Source: Bacteroidota bacterium
GTDB taxonomy: Bacteria; Bacteroidota; Bacteroidia; Chitinophagales; Chitinophagaceae
Direction: 5' to 3'
Length of the DNA stretch: 5,688 nt
Assembly (NCBI GenBank): GCA_947441205.1
Contig: CANETM010000115.1
Span: 1 to 5,688, forward strand
The notes beneath the pieces were generated by a model. It saw only the letters and a list, made by a program, of their open reading frames with translations. It had not been told where the DNA came from and made no database searches. Below are positions 1 through 5,688 of this stretch, in pieces (the first letter of the stretch is position 1; every line of letters starts with the position of its first letter). The position numbers and the translations under genes are program-made.

Positions 1-997
1 CCCACTTTTCAAACACTTCTAATACTTGGGCTTCCTTTCCTTTTTCAACCACCATCAACATTCTTTCCTGACTCTCACTTAACAATAGCTCCCATGCTTT
101 CATGTTTTGTTGACGTGTTGGAACTTTATCTAAATCAATACGCATACCCACTTGTCCTTTAGCACTCATTTCAGCAGTTGAACAAATAATTCCAGCAGCG
201 CCCATATCCTGCATACCAACAACACCACCAGTTTCAATAACTTCTAAACAAGCTTCTAATAATTTCTTTTCTTGAAATGGATCTCCTACTTGCACTGCCG
301 GTAATTCCTCAACACTGTCCGCTGTAATTTCTGCAGATGCAAAACTTGCTCCACCAATTCCATCTTTACCAGTGGCACTTCCTACAAAAAAAACAGGATT
401 ACCTTCACCTAAAGCAATGGCACTAACTGTTTTACCAGCTTTCACAATACCAACACTCATTGCGTTTACTAAAGGATTAGTATGATAACAATTTTCAAAA
501 TATAATTCACCGCCCACTGTTGGAACACCAAAACAGTTCCCATAATGTCCAATTCCATGGACTACTCCTGCTAATAATCTTTTTGTTTTTGCATCCTCAA
601 GCTTACCAAAACGCAAACTATTTAAAGAAGCGATTGGACGTGCACCCATCGTGAAAATATCTCTCTGTATACCACCTACACCTGTTGCCGCTCCTTGAAA
701 TGGCTCCAATGCACTAGGGTGATTATGGCTTTCTATTTTAAATACAACACCATAATCATTTCCAATATCCATTAATCCCGCATTTTCTTCCCCAGCTGCG
801 ACTAACATTCTACCACCATCACGAGGCAATGTTTTTAACCATTTAATAGAATTTTTATAACTACAATGTTCGCTCCACATTCCACTAAAAGCACATAGTT
901 CAGTGAAGTTTGGGGTACGACCCAACTTTTGTTTTATTAACTCAAATTCTTGTTCTGTTAACCTAAGCTGTTGTGCGGTTTTGGCAGTGATTTCCAT
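1..997 (-). CDS. purL: Phosphoribosylformylglycinamidine synthase, PurL subunit (N-terminal part, runs off window)
   Basis: This is the synthetase subunit of FGAM synthase, the cytoplasmic fourth step of purine synthesis: FGAR plus glutamine-derived ammonia plus ATP gives FGAM. I translated 332 codons from the ATG at 997-995; there is no stop before the window edge. Visible family motifs are WSEHCSYK (residues 41-48), ESHNHPSALEPFQGAATG (89-106), RDIFTMGARPIA (112-123), GVPTVGGELYF (157-167), DPFQEKKLLEACLE (239-252) and MQDMGAAGI (262-270). The conserved histidines in SEHCS and SHNHP lie in the active site of studied PurL proteins. The protein begins directly with the AIRS-like region and lacks the long N-terminal extension of the ~1,300-residue single-chain enzyme. 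It is therefore probably the small form (about 740 residues), which works with separate PurQ and PurS; neither gene is in this window. The start lies 12 residues before the EFELIK segment and follows an A-rich leader without a Shine-Dalgarno motif. Confidence 0.96.
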   Translation of the reverse strand, partial: MEITAKTAQQLRLTEQEFELIKQKLGRTPNFTELCAFSGMWSEHCSYKNSIKWLKTLPRDGGRMLVAAGEENAGLMDIGNDYGVVFKIESHNHPSALEPFQGAATGVGGIQRDIFTMGARPIASLNSLRFGKLEDAKTKRLLAGVVHGIGHYGNCFGVPTVGGELYFENCYHTNPLVNAMSVGIVKAGKTVSAIALGEGNPVFFVGSATGKDGIGGASFASAEITADSVEELPAVQVGDPFQEKKLLEACLEVIETGGVVGMQDMGAAGIICSTAEMSAKGQVGMRIDLDKVPTRQQNMKAWELLLSESQERMLMVVEKGKEAQVLEVFEKW

Positions 998-1292
998 TTA
1001 ATTATTCTTATTACTTTAAATATGTTGCAAATGTACAAAATGAGGGGCTATGCATTTTATGGAATTACCAACATATTTGACGAACTTTTAAAGCTCTTTG
1101 AATATCAATCTTTTATAGACCACATACTAATTAAAATAATATTTAATATTTATATTTTATTAACATTATCCATTTTTTTATATCTAATTTTTAAATATTT
1201 TATCAATTCTTACTTATTTTCGTGCACACAAAGCAAATATTGAGTAATATTTCTTATATAATTTATTTTTTAAATATTTAAACATTCGTATC
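998..1292. other. AT-rich divergent intergenic region between purL and glnII
   Basis: This 295-bp stretch lies between the two divergent start codons and should hold the promoters of both genes. It is markedly more AT-rich than the flanking genes, especially from about 1100 to 1290. I see no convincing gene, RNA or strong hairpin. A 13-base direct repeat (TTTTTAAATATTT) occurs at 1188-1200 and 1267-1279, and the second copy contains the palindrome TAAATATTTA at 1271-1280, just upstream of glnII. In such biased sequence both may be chance. A -7-like motif faces purL at 1028-1035. On the glnII side I found only a one-mismatch candidate, TATTTTCG at 1215-1222. Confidence 0.7.
1028..1035 (-). promoter_or_regulatory. 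Candidate Bacteroidota-type -7 element for purL
   Basis: The minus strand reads TACATTTG, an exact match to the TAnnTTTG -7 consensus of the primary sigma factor in Bacteroidota. It ends 30 bases before the purL ATG, which would give a short leader of roughly 20-25 bases. No TTG-type -33 element is seen at the usual spacing; the nearest (TGTTGG, minus strand, 1073-1068) is too far upstream. An 8-base motif with two free positions can occur by chance in AT-rich DNA, so this is tentative. Confidence 0.35.
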
Positions 1293-2306
1293 ATGTCTAA
1301 ATCTAAATTGGAGTACATCTGGTTGGATGGTTACAAACCAACACAGTCTTTAAGAAGCAAAACAAAAATTGAAAACAACTTTAGCGGTAAGCTAGCTGAT
1401 TGTGATATGTGGTGCTTTGATGGTTCTTCGACCGAACAAGCTCCAGGTGGATCAAGTGACTGTTTATTAAAGCCTGTTTTTATTTGTAATGATCCAGGTC
1501 GCAAGGATGCATACTTAGTAATGTGTGAAGTATTAAATGCTGATGGTACCCCACATGCTACAAATGGTCGCGCAACAATCGAAGATGATGATAATGATTT
1601 CTGGTTTGGATTTGAGCAAGAATATTTTTTATGGAATCCAGCGACTAACAAACCATTAGGTTTCCCTGAAGGTGGTTACCCTGGCCCTCAAGGTCCTTAC
1701 TACTGTTCAGTGGGTGCTAACAATGCATATGGTAGAAATATTGTTGAAGAACATTTAGATGTTTGTTTAGATGCAGGCTTAAATGTAGAAGGCATTAATG
1801 CTGAAGTAGCTGCAGGACAATGGGAATTCCAAATTTTTGCAAAAGGTGCTAAAGAAGCTGGTGACCAAATTTGGGTTGCAAGATATTTATTAGAAAGAAT
1901 TGGAGAAACATATGGCGTTTCCATCAACTGGCATTGTAAACCATTAGGTACATTAGATTGGAACGGATCAGGTATGCACGCAAACTTCTCAAACACAACA
2001 TTGAGGACTTGTGGTAAGAAAGAAGTGTATGATGCAATTTGTGAATCATTCCGTCCATTTGTAAAAGAACATATTGAAGTTTACGGAGCAGACAACCATT
2101 TACGTTTGACTGGCAAGCATGAAACAGCTTCAATCCATGACTTCTCATTTGGCGTTTCTGATAGAGGTGCAAGTATTCGAATTCCAATTGGAGCAGTTGA
2201 AAAAGGGTGGAAAGGATGGTTAGAAGATCGTCGTCCAAACTCTGCAGCGGATCCTTATAAAGTTGCTGCAAGAATAATTAAGACGGTGAAAACTGCAAAG
2301 GTTTAA
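1293..2306 (+). CDS. glnII: Glutamine synthetase type II (eukaryote-like GSII)
   Basis: This cytoplasmic enzyme makes glutamine from glutamate, ammonia and ATP. The 337-residue length fits GSII (about 330-370), not GSI (about 470) or GSIII (about 730). In order: an N-terminal beta-grasp domain with LEYIWLDGYKP (6-16) and FDGSSTEQAPGGSSDCLLKP (42-61), then the catalytic domain. Catalytic-domain motifs are WFGFEQEYFLW (104-114, with the metal-binding glutamates), AEVAAGQWEFQ (170-180), DWNGSGMHANFS (222-233), NHLRLTGKHETAS (268-280) and DRGASIRIP (290-298), with the typical GSII ending LEDRRPNSAADPY (310-322). There is no GSI-type adenylylation loop, so the GlnE-style control of enteric GSI is not expected. 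No key residue looks missing. The ATG follows an A-rich leader without a Shine-Dalgarno motif, and the protein starts at the usual GSII position. The hairpin at 2363 ends the unit. The symbol follows rhizobial GSII; other annotations may call it glnA. Confidence 0.96.
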   Translation: MSKSKLEYIWLDGYKPTQSLRSKTKIENNFSGKLADCDMWCFDGSSTEQAPGGSSDCLLKPVFICNDPGRKDAYLVMCEVLNADGTPHATNGRATIEDDDNDFWFGFEQEYFLWNPATNKPLGFPEGGYPGPQGPYYCSVGANNAYGRNIVEEHLDVCLDAGLNVEGINAEVAAGQWEFQIFAKGAKEAGDQIWVARYLLERIGETYGVSINWHCKPLGTLDWNGSGMHANFSNTTLRTCGKKEVYDAICESFRPFVKEHIEVYGADNHLRLTGKHETASIHDFSFGVSDRGASIRIPIGAVEKGWKGWLEDRRPNSAADPYKVAARIIKTVKTAKV

Positions 2307-2362
2307 AGGCTCCAAAAATTAAGGTTTTTTAGAATTTCTATTCATAAAAGTGTTTTGAAATG

Positions 2363-2391
2363 AAATCCCCCAAGAAATTGGGGGATTTTTT
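2363..2391 (+). terminator. Intrinsic terminator after glnII
   Basis: A perfect 11-bp inverted repeat (2363-2373 with 2378-2388) encloses a GAAA tetraloop of the GNRA type. The core is CCCCC/GGGGG, and the right arm runs into a six-T tract (2386-2391). It lies 56 bases after the glnII stop. This is a textbook rho-independent terminator and indicates that glnII and the downstream type III gene are mostly transcribed separately. Confidence 0.9.
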
Positions 2392-2437
2392 GTGCATTAT
2401 TGGTTTTATAATTCCAAAAAGGGTAAAAAATAGTGGG

Positions 2438-2445
2438 TAAATTTG
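2438..2445 (+). promoter_or_regulatory. Candidate Bacteroidota-type -7 element for the GSIII gene
   Basis: TAAATTTG matches the TAnnTTTG -7 consensus exactly and lies 30 bases before the ATG at 2476. That is the same spacing as the candidate upstream of purL. It sits downstream of the glnII terminator, as expected for an independent promoter. No clear TTG-type -33 element is seen at the expected spacing; the nearest TTG (2400-2402) is too far upstream. Position and context make it more credible than the motif alone. Confidence 0.45.
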
Positions 2446-2475
2446 CTTTCTTTCCTAAATTAAAAAATTATTAAT

Positions 2476-4668
2476 ATGTCATTAAGAACAGACGCAGTGA
2501 ATCATGTGAGTCATGGTAATGTGATTTCACCTGATATTAAAGGCGCTAAAATTACAGGCGTTTTTGGTGAAAGTGTTTTTACTTTAAAAACAGCAAGAGA
2601 ATATTTAAGTGACGAGGCGTACAAAAGTTTAACAACTAGTGTTAGAGGTGGTAAAAAAATTGATCGCTCAGTTGCTAGTCAAATTGCATCAGGCATGCGT
2701 GCTTGGGCTGAAAGCAAAGGTGTAACACACTATACGCACTGGTTTCAACCTTTAACCGGAAGCACTGCTGAAAAGCATGACTCCTTTTTTACTTTAAAAA
2801 GTGATGGAACGGCTATTGAAGAATTTGAAGGTGCAGCATTAATCCAACAAGAGCCAGATGCTTCCTCATTCCCTAATGGTGGATTGAGAGCTACTTTTGA
2901 AGCAAGAGGATATTCGGCATGGGATCCATCTTCTCCCCCATTCATTATTGAAATTGGCAACGGTAAAACATTATGTATACCTACTATATTTATTGCTTAT
3001 ACAGGTGAGTCATTAGACTACAAAGCACCATTGATGAAAGCAGTGGAGTCATTAAATAAAGCGGCTGTTACTGTTTGTAATTATTTTGATAAAAACGTAA
3101 CTAAAGTAACCCCAACACTTGGTTGGGAACAAGAATATTTTGTAATTGATGAAGCCTTAGTAAATGCAAGACCCGACTTAGTACAATGCGGACGAACTGT
3201 ATTTGGTTTTACGCCTGCTAAAGGACAACAATTAGAAGATCATTATTTTGGATCTATTCCTGAAAGAGTTTATGCCTTTATGCGTGACTTTGAAAATGAA
3301 TCTTATAAATTAGGTATCCCTTTAAGAACTAGACATAACGAGGTTGCACCTGCTCAATTTGAGTGTGCTCCTATTTTTGAAGAAGTAAATATTGCAGTGG
3401 ATCACAATATATTATTAATGGATGTGATGACAAGGGTTGCTAAGCGTCATCGCTTAGTAGTCTTGTTACATGAAAAACCATTTGCTGGCATTAACGGAAG
3501 TGGAAAGCATAATAACTGGAGTTTAGCTACCGATACAGGTGTGAATTTATTAGCACCGGGTAAAACACCAAAAACAAATTTGATGTTCCTTACCTTTTTT
3601 GTGAATACCATTAAAGCAGTGCATGATTATGCTGATATATTAAGAGCATCCATCGCATCTGCCTCTAATGATTTCCGTTTAGGCGCTAATGAAGCACCCC
3701 CTGCAATTATTTCGGTATTTGTTGGCGACTATTTAACAAGAGTATTGAATGATGTTGAAAGCCGCGTTGGCACTAAGTTTGACGAACAAGACGAAGCCAT
3801 TTTGAAAATTGACTTACACAGAAGCATACCTGAATTATTAATTGATAATACTGACCGTAATAGAACTTCACCTTTTGCATTTACTGGAAATAAATTTGAA
3901 TTCCGTGCCGTGGGCTCAACTGCAAACTGCGCATTACCAATGACTGTTTTGAATACTATTGTGGCGGACACTTTAAATAAATTCTCTGCTGAAGTAGAAG
4001 CTTTAATAAATAAAGGAGACAAAAAAGAAATTGCGATTATGCAAGTCATTCAAAAGTATATTGTTTCAAGTAAAAAGATTTTATTTGAAGGCGATGGCTA
4101 CAGTGAAGCTTGGCATAAGGAAGCTGAAAAAAGAGGATTGCCAAATTTAAAAACAACACCAGTTGCATTAGATGCAATGGTTACTGAGAAAGCTAAAAAA
4201 GTATTTTTAGAAAATGGCATTTATACACATTCTGAATTAGAAGCACGTCATGAAATTGAATTAGAAAAGTACATTAAAAAAGTGCAAATTGAAGCACGTG
4301 TAATGGGCGACTTAGCAACTAACCATATTATCCCAGCTGCTATTAAGTATCAAAATGAATTATTGAAAAATGTAAGCTTACTTCGTGAAGCTGCTTTACC
4401 TGAAAAATTATACAAAGGACAACTTACTTTGTTAAAAGATGTAAGCACGCATATTCAACAAGTTTATGAAAATGTTCATGCTATGGTGGAGGAAAGAAAG
4501 GTTGCAAACAACTTAGAACATTCACGCGAAAAAGCAATTGCTTACGAGGCGAAAGTAAAAGCTCAATACTTTGATAAAATTCGTTACCACGTTGATAAAT
4601 TAGAGCAATTAGTGGATGATGAATTATGGACTTTGCCTAAGTATAGAGAATTATTATTTTTACGCTAG
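2476..4668 (+). CDS. glnN: Glutamine synthetase type III (GSIII)
   Basis: This is the large glutamine synthetase form known from Bacteroides and some cyanobacteria. It catalyses the same glutamine-forming reaction as GSII, as a large cytoplasmic oligomer. The 730-residue length is full for GSIII. The N-terminal GSIII-specific region (about 1-180) contains THYTHWFQPLTG (84-95) and AEKHDSFF (98-105). The catalytic domain follows with GWEQEYFVID (216-225, metal-binding glutamates), RTRHNEVAPAQFE (284-296), KPFAGINGSGKHNNWSL (334-350), FRLGANEAPPAIIS (400-413) and TGNKFEFRAVGSTANCALP (470-488). The C-terminal region (about 500-730) is helical and charged, with heptad-like stretches near 590-630 and 660-715; this tail is normal for the family. 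The ATG is preceded by an A/T-rich leader (AAAAAATTATTAAT) without a Shine-Dalgarno motif. The hairpin repeat after the stop separates it from convergent accC. Its regulation is not visible beyond the -7-like motif. The symbol glnN follows cyanobacterial usage. Confidence 0.96.
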   Translation: MSLRTDAVNHVSHGNVISPDIKGAKITGVFGESVFTLKTAREYLSDEAYKSLTTSVRGGKKIDRSVASQIASGMRAWAESKGVTHYTHWFQPLTGSTAEKHDSFFTLKSDGTAIEEFEGAALIQQEPDASSFPNGGLRATFEARGYSAWDPSSPPFIIEIGNGKTLCIPTIFIAYTGESLDYKAPLMKAVESLNKAAVTVCNYFDKNVTKVTPTLGWEQEYFVIDEALVNARPDLVQCGRTVFGFTPAKGQQLEDHYFGSIPERVYAFMRDFENESYKLGIPLRTRHNEVAPAQFECAPIFEEVNIAVDHNILLMDVMTRVAKRHRLVVLLHEKPFAGINGSGKHNNWSLATDTGVNLLAPGKTPKTNLMFLTFFVNTIKAVHDYADILRASIASASNDFRLGANEAPPAIISVFVGDYLTRVLNDVESRVGTKFDEQDEAILKIDLHRSIPELLIDNTDRNRTSPFAFTGNKFEFRAVGSTANCALPMTVLNTIVADTLNKFSAEVEALINKGDKKEIAIMQVIQKYIVSSKKILFEGDGYSEAWHKEAEKRGLPNLKTTPVALDAMVTEKAKKVFLENGIYTHSELEARHEIELEKYIKKVQIEARVMGDLATNHIIPAAIKYQNELLKNVSLLREAALPEKLYKGQLTLLKDVSTHIQQVYENVHAMVEERKVANNLEHSREKAIAYEAKVKAQYFDKIRYHVDKLEQLVDDELWTLPKYRELLFLR

Positions 4669-4687
4669 TGCTATGAATTAAAAACAC

Positions 4688-4730
4688 AAATAAAAATAGG
4701 GGCTCCTTCATGGGGCCCCTATTTTTATTT
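4688..4730 (+). terminator. Hairpin 1 of the tandem pair, intrinsic terminator of the GSIII gene
   Basis: A 19-bp stem pairs 4688-4706 with 4712-4730 around a five-base loop (TTCAT). The core is AGGGGCTCC against GGGGCCCCT, with one T·G wobble (4704 with 4714). The A-rich left flank pairs with the T-rich right flank, so the right arm also supplies the U tract. It starts 19 bases after the GSIII stop. The A/T symmetry would let it stop transcription from either side, but the wobble pairs only in plus-strand RNA. Confidence 0.85.
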
Positions 4731-4785
4731 CATCAGAGAATTTTTTATAGCCTTTTACCTTTCAATAAAAGTAGTAAAAGAAAAT

Positions 4786-4826
4786 AATTAAAAAAGGAGC
4801 TCCTTTATGGGGCTCCTTTTTTAATT
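4786..4826. terminator. Hairpin 2 of the tandem pair, likely bidirectional terminator
   Basis: An 18-bp stem pairs 4786-4803 with 4809-4826 around the loop TTTAT. The core is GGAGCTCC against GGGGCTCC and is flanked by six A and six T residues. It lies about 54 bases beyond the accC stop on the minus strand and backs up hairpin 1 for readthrough from the GSIII gene. The same T·G wobble as in hairpin 1 is present (4801 with 4811); in minus-strand RNA it becomes an A·C mismatch. Confidence 0.82.
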
Positions 4827-4879
4827 TCATTAGAGAATTTTTTCGAGCTTTTATATTTATTTTAAAAGCAATGAAAAAA

Positions 4880-5688
4880 TTACTTCATTTTAAATGTCTC
4901 CAAAAACTTCGTAGTAAAATTTCCTTTTCTAAAATCCTCATTTTGCATTAATTGTAAATGAAAAGGAATAGTAGTTTTCACACCTTCAATTACATATTCG
5001 CTCAATGCACGATACATGGTATTAATAGCTTCTTCACGTGTTTGCGCAACCGTAATTAATTTGCCAATCATTGAATCGTAGTATGGAGGAATTACATAAC
5101 CTGCATATACATGACTGTCAACACGAACACCGTGTCCACCTGGCGTATGCAATACCGTTATCTTTCCTGGTGAAGGACGGAAATCATTGTATGGATCTTC
5201 TGCATTGATACGACATTCAATGGCATGTAATTTTGGCTCGTAGTTTTTACCTGAAATTTTTTCTCCAGCAGCAATTTTAATTTGCTCTTTAATTAAATCA
5301 TAACTAACTACTTCTTCTGTTACGCAATGTTCTACTTGAATACGCGTATTCATTTCCATGAAGTAAAAATTACGATGTTTGTCAACTAAAAATTCAATGG
5401 TGCCAACACTTTCATAATTAATTGCTGAAGCCGCTTTAATGGCTGCCTCTCCCATTCTTTGACGAAGTTCAGGTGTCATGAATGGCGAAGGAGATTCTTC
5501 CACTAACTTTTGGTGTCTTCTTTGAATAGAACAATCACGCTCACTCAAATGACAAACATTTCCGTATTGGTCTCCTGCAACTTGTATTTCTATATGTCTT
5601 GGTTCTTCCACAAATTTCTCCATGTACAAACCATCATTTTTAAAACTTGCACCTGCTTCCATTTTAGCCGTATCGTATGCTTTTTCAA
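4880..5688 (-). CDS. accC: Biotin carboxylase subunit of acetyl-CoA carboxylase (C-terminal part, runs off window)
   Basis: AccC carboxylates the biotin on the carrier protein AccB using ATP and bicarbonate, the first half of malonyl-CoA formation for fatty-acid synthesis. The window holds the last 268 codons plus the stop (TAA at 4882-4880), out of about 450 for the family. The frame is open to the window edge and reads EKAYDTAK before the methionine at 5662, matching the family, so that methionine is internal. Motifs include EKFVEEPRHIE, HLSERDCSIQRRHQKLVEE (ATP-grasp region with the conserved HQK), FYFMEMNTRIQVEH (metal and catalytic residues), ECRINAEDP, FRPSPGKI and RVDSHVYAGYVIPPYYDSMIGKLI in two parts (carboxylase C-terminal domain). 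The protein ends soon after this domain without a biotinyl MKM region. It is therefore a stand-alone AccC-type subunit rather than a fused pyruvate carboxylase. A biotin carboxylase of another acyl-CoA carboxylase remains possible. An accB partner would lie outside the window. Confidence 0.92.
   Translation of the reverse strand, partial: EKAYDTAKMEAGASFKNDGLYMEKFVEEPRHIEIQVAGDQYGNVCHLSERDCSIQRRHQKLVEESPSPFMTPELRQRMGEAAIKAASAINYESVGTIEFLVDKHRNFYFMEMNTRIQVEHCVTEEVVSYDLIKEQIKIAAGEKISGKNYEPKLHAIECRINAEDPYNDFRPSPGKITVLHTPGGHGVRVDSHVYAGYVIPPYYDSMIGKLITVAQTREEAINTMYRALSEYVIEGVKTTIPFHLQLMQNEDFRKGNFTTKFLETFKMK

Larger units (their letters stand above)
4688..4879. repeat. 97-bp tandem duplication with a long hairpin in each copy
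   Basis: Copy 1 (4688-4784) and copy 2 (4785 to about 4879) align without gaps at an offset of 97 bases. Over the first 64 positions (4688-4751 against 4785-4848) I count 53 identities. The rest is weaker but still in register, for example AAAAG at 4767-4771 and 4864-4868. Each copy holds a long G/C-centred hairpin followed by the shared tail ATTTCATYAGAGAATTTTTT. The duplication fills almost the whole gap between the GSIII stop and the accC stop. It has no coding potential and no transposase nearby. Confidence 0.85.

Noticed and set aside
971..1243. A 90-codon plus-strand open frame with hydrophobic, Phe/Ile/Leu-rich content resembling a small membrane protein.
   Set aside because: It begins inside the purL coding sequence on the opposite strand and runs through AT-rich intergenic DNA, where random codons give Phe, Ile, Leu and Tyr. 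It has no recognisable domain and no start signal.
1331..2271. Three minus-strand open frames opposite glnII.
   Set aside because: They are antisense shadows of a clearly recognised glutamine synthetase and show no family motifs.
1293..2306. Recent transfer of the GSII gene from a eukaryote.
   Set aside because: GSII of this kind is known in bacteria, including Bacteroidota, and codon use looks like that of the neighbours; nothing in the window supports recent transfer.
2745..4049. Minus-strand open frames opposite the GSIII gene.
   Set aside because: They lie antisense to a full-length conserved gene and have no recognisable content.
1293..4668. A single glnII-glnN operon.
   Set aside because: A perfect 11-bp hairpin with a T tract and a separate -7-like motif lie in the 169-bp gap, so co-transcription should be limited to readthrough.
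4688..4879. A CRISPR-like or insertion-sequence remnant explanation for the repeated hairpins.
   Set aside because: There are only two adjoining copies with no spacers, no cas genes, no transposase and no target-site duplication; hairpins after convergent genes fit terminators better.
4880..5662. A 260-residue accC starting at the methionine at 5662.
   Set aside because: The frame continues upstream to the window edge with family-typical residues, and the ATP-grasp N-terminal part would be missing; the gene is cut by the window.

Overview
The window looks like a low-GC chromosomal segment from a Bacteroidota bacterium. The signs are a type III glutamine synthetase, a eukaryote-like type II glutamine synthetase, A-rich leaders without Shine-Dalgarno motifs, and two copies of the TAnnTTTG -7 promoter element typical of that phylum. 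The phylum call is an inference; genus cannot be set from this sequence. I see no mobile element, tRNA, rRNA or CRISPR array.

Layout: the left end (1-997, minus strand) is the N-terminal part of purL, a purine biosynthesis gene that runs off the window. A very AT-rich 295-bp gap (998-1292) separates it from a divergent gene for type II glutamine synthetase (1293-2306, plus). A strong hairpin terminator (2363-2391) closes that gene. A separate promoter-like motif (2438-2445) then precedes a full-length type III glutamine synthetase (2476-4668, plus). The right end (4880-5688, minus) is the C-terminal part of a biotin carboxylase, accC, facing the type III gene. The gap between these convergent genes is filled by an unusual 97-bp tandem duplication carrying two long hairpins.

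The two middle genes make unrelated-looking forms of the same enzyme, which turns glutamate, ammonia and ATP into glutamine. They appear to be separate transcription units, so they could be regulated differently. PurL belongs to a glutamine-consuming step of purine synthesis, so three of the four genes touch glutamine metabolism. AccC serves fatty-acid synthesis.

All four genes are recognisable core metabolism. The most interesting non-coding signal is the pair of duplicated hairpins: all three right-arm differences between the copies are matched by a compensating change in the left arm.
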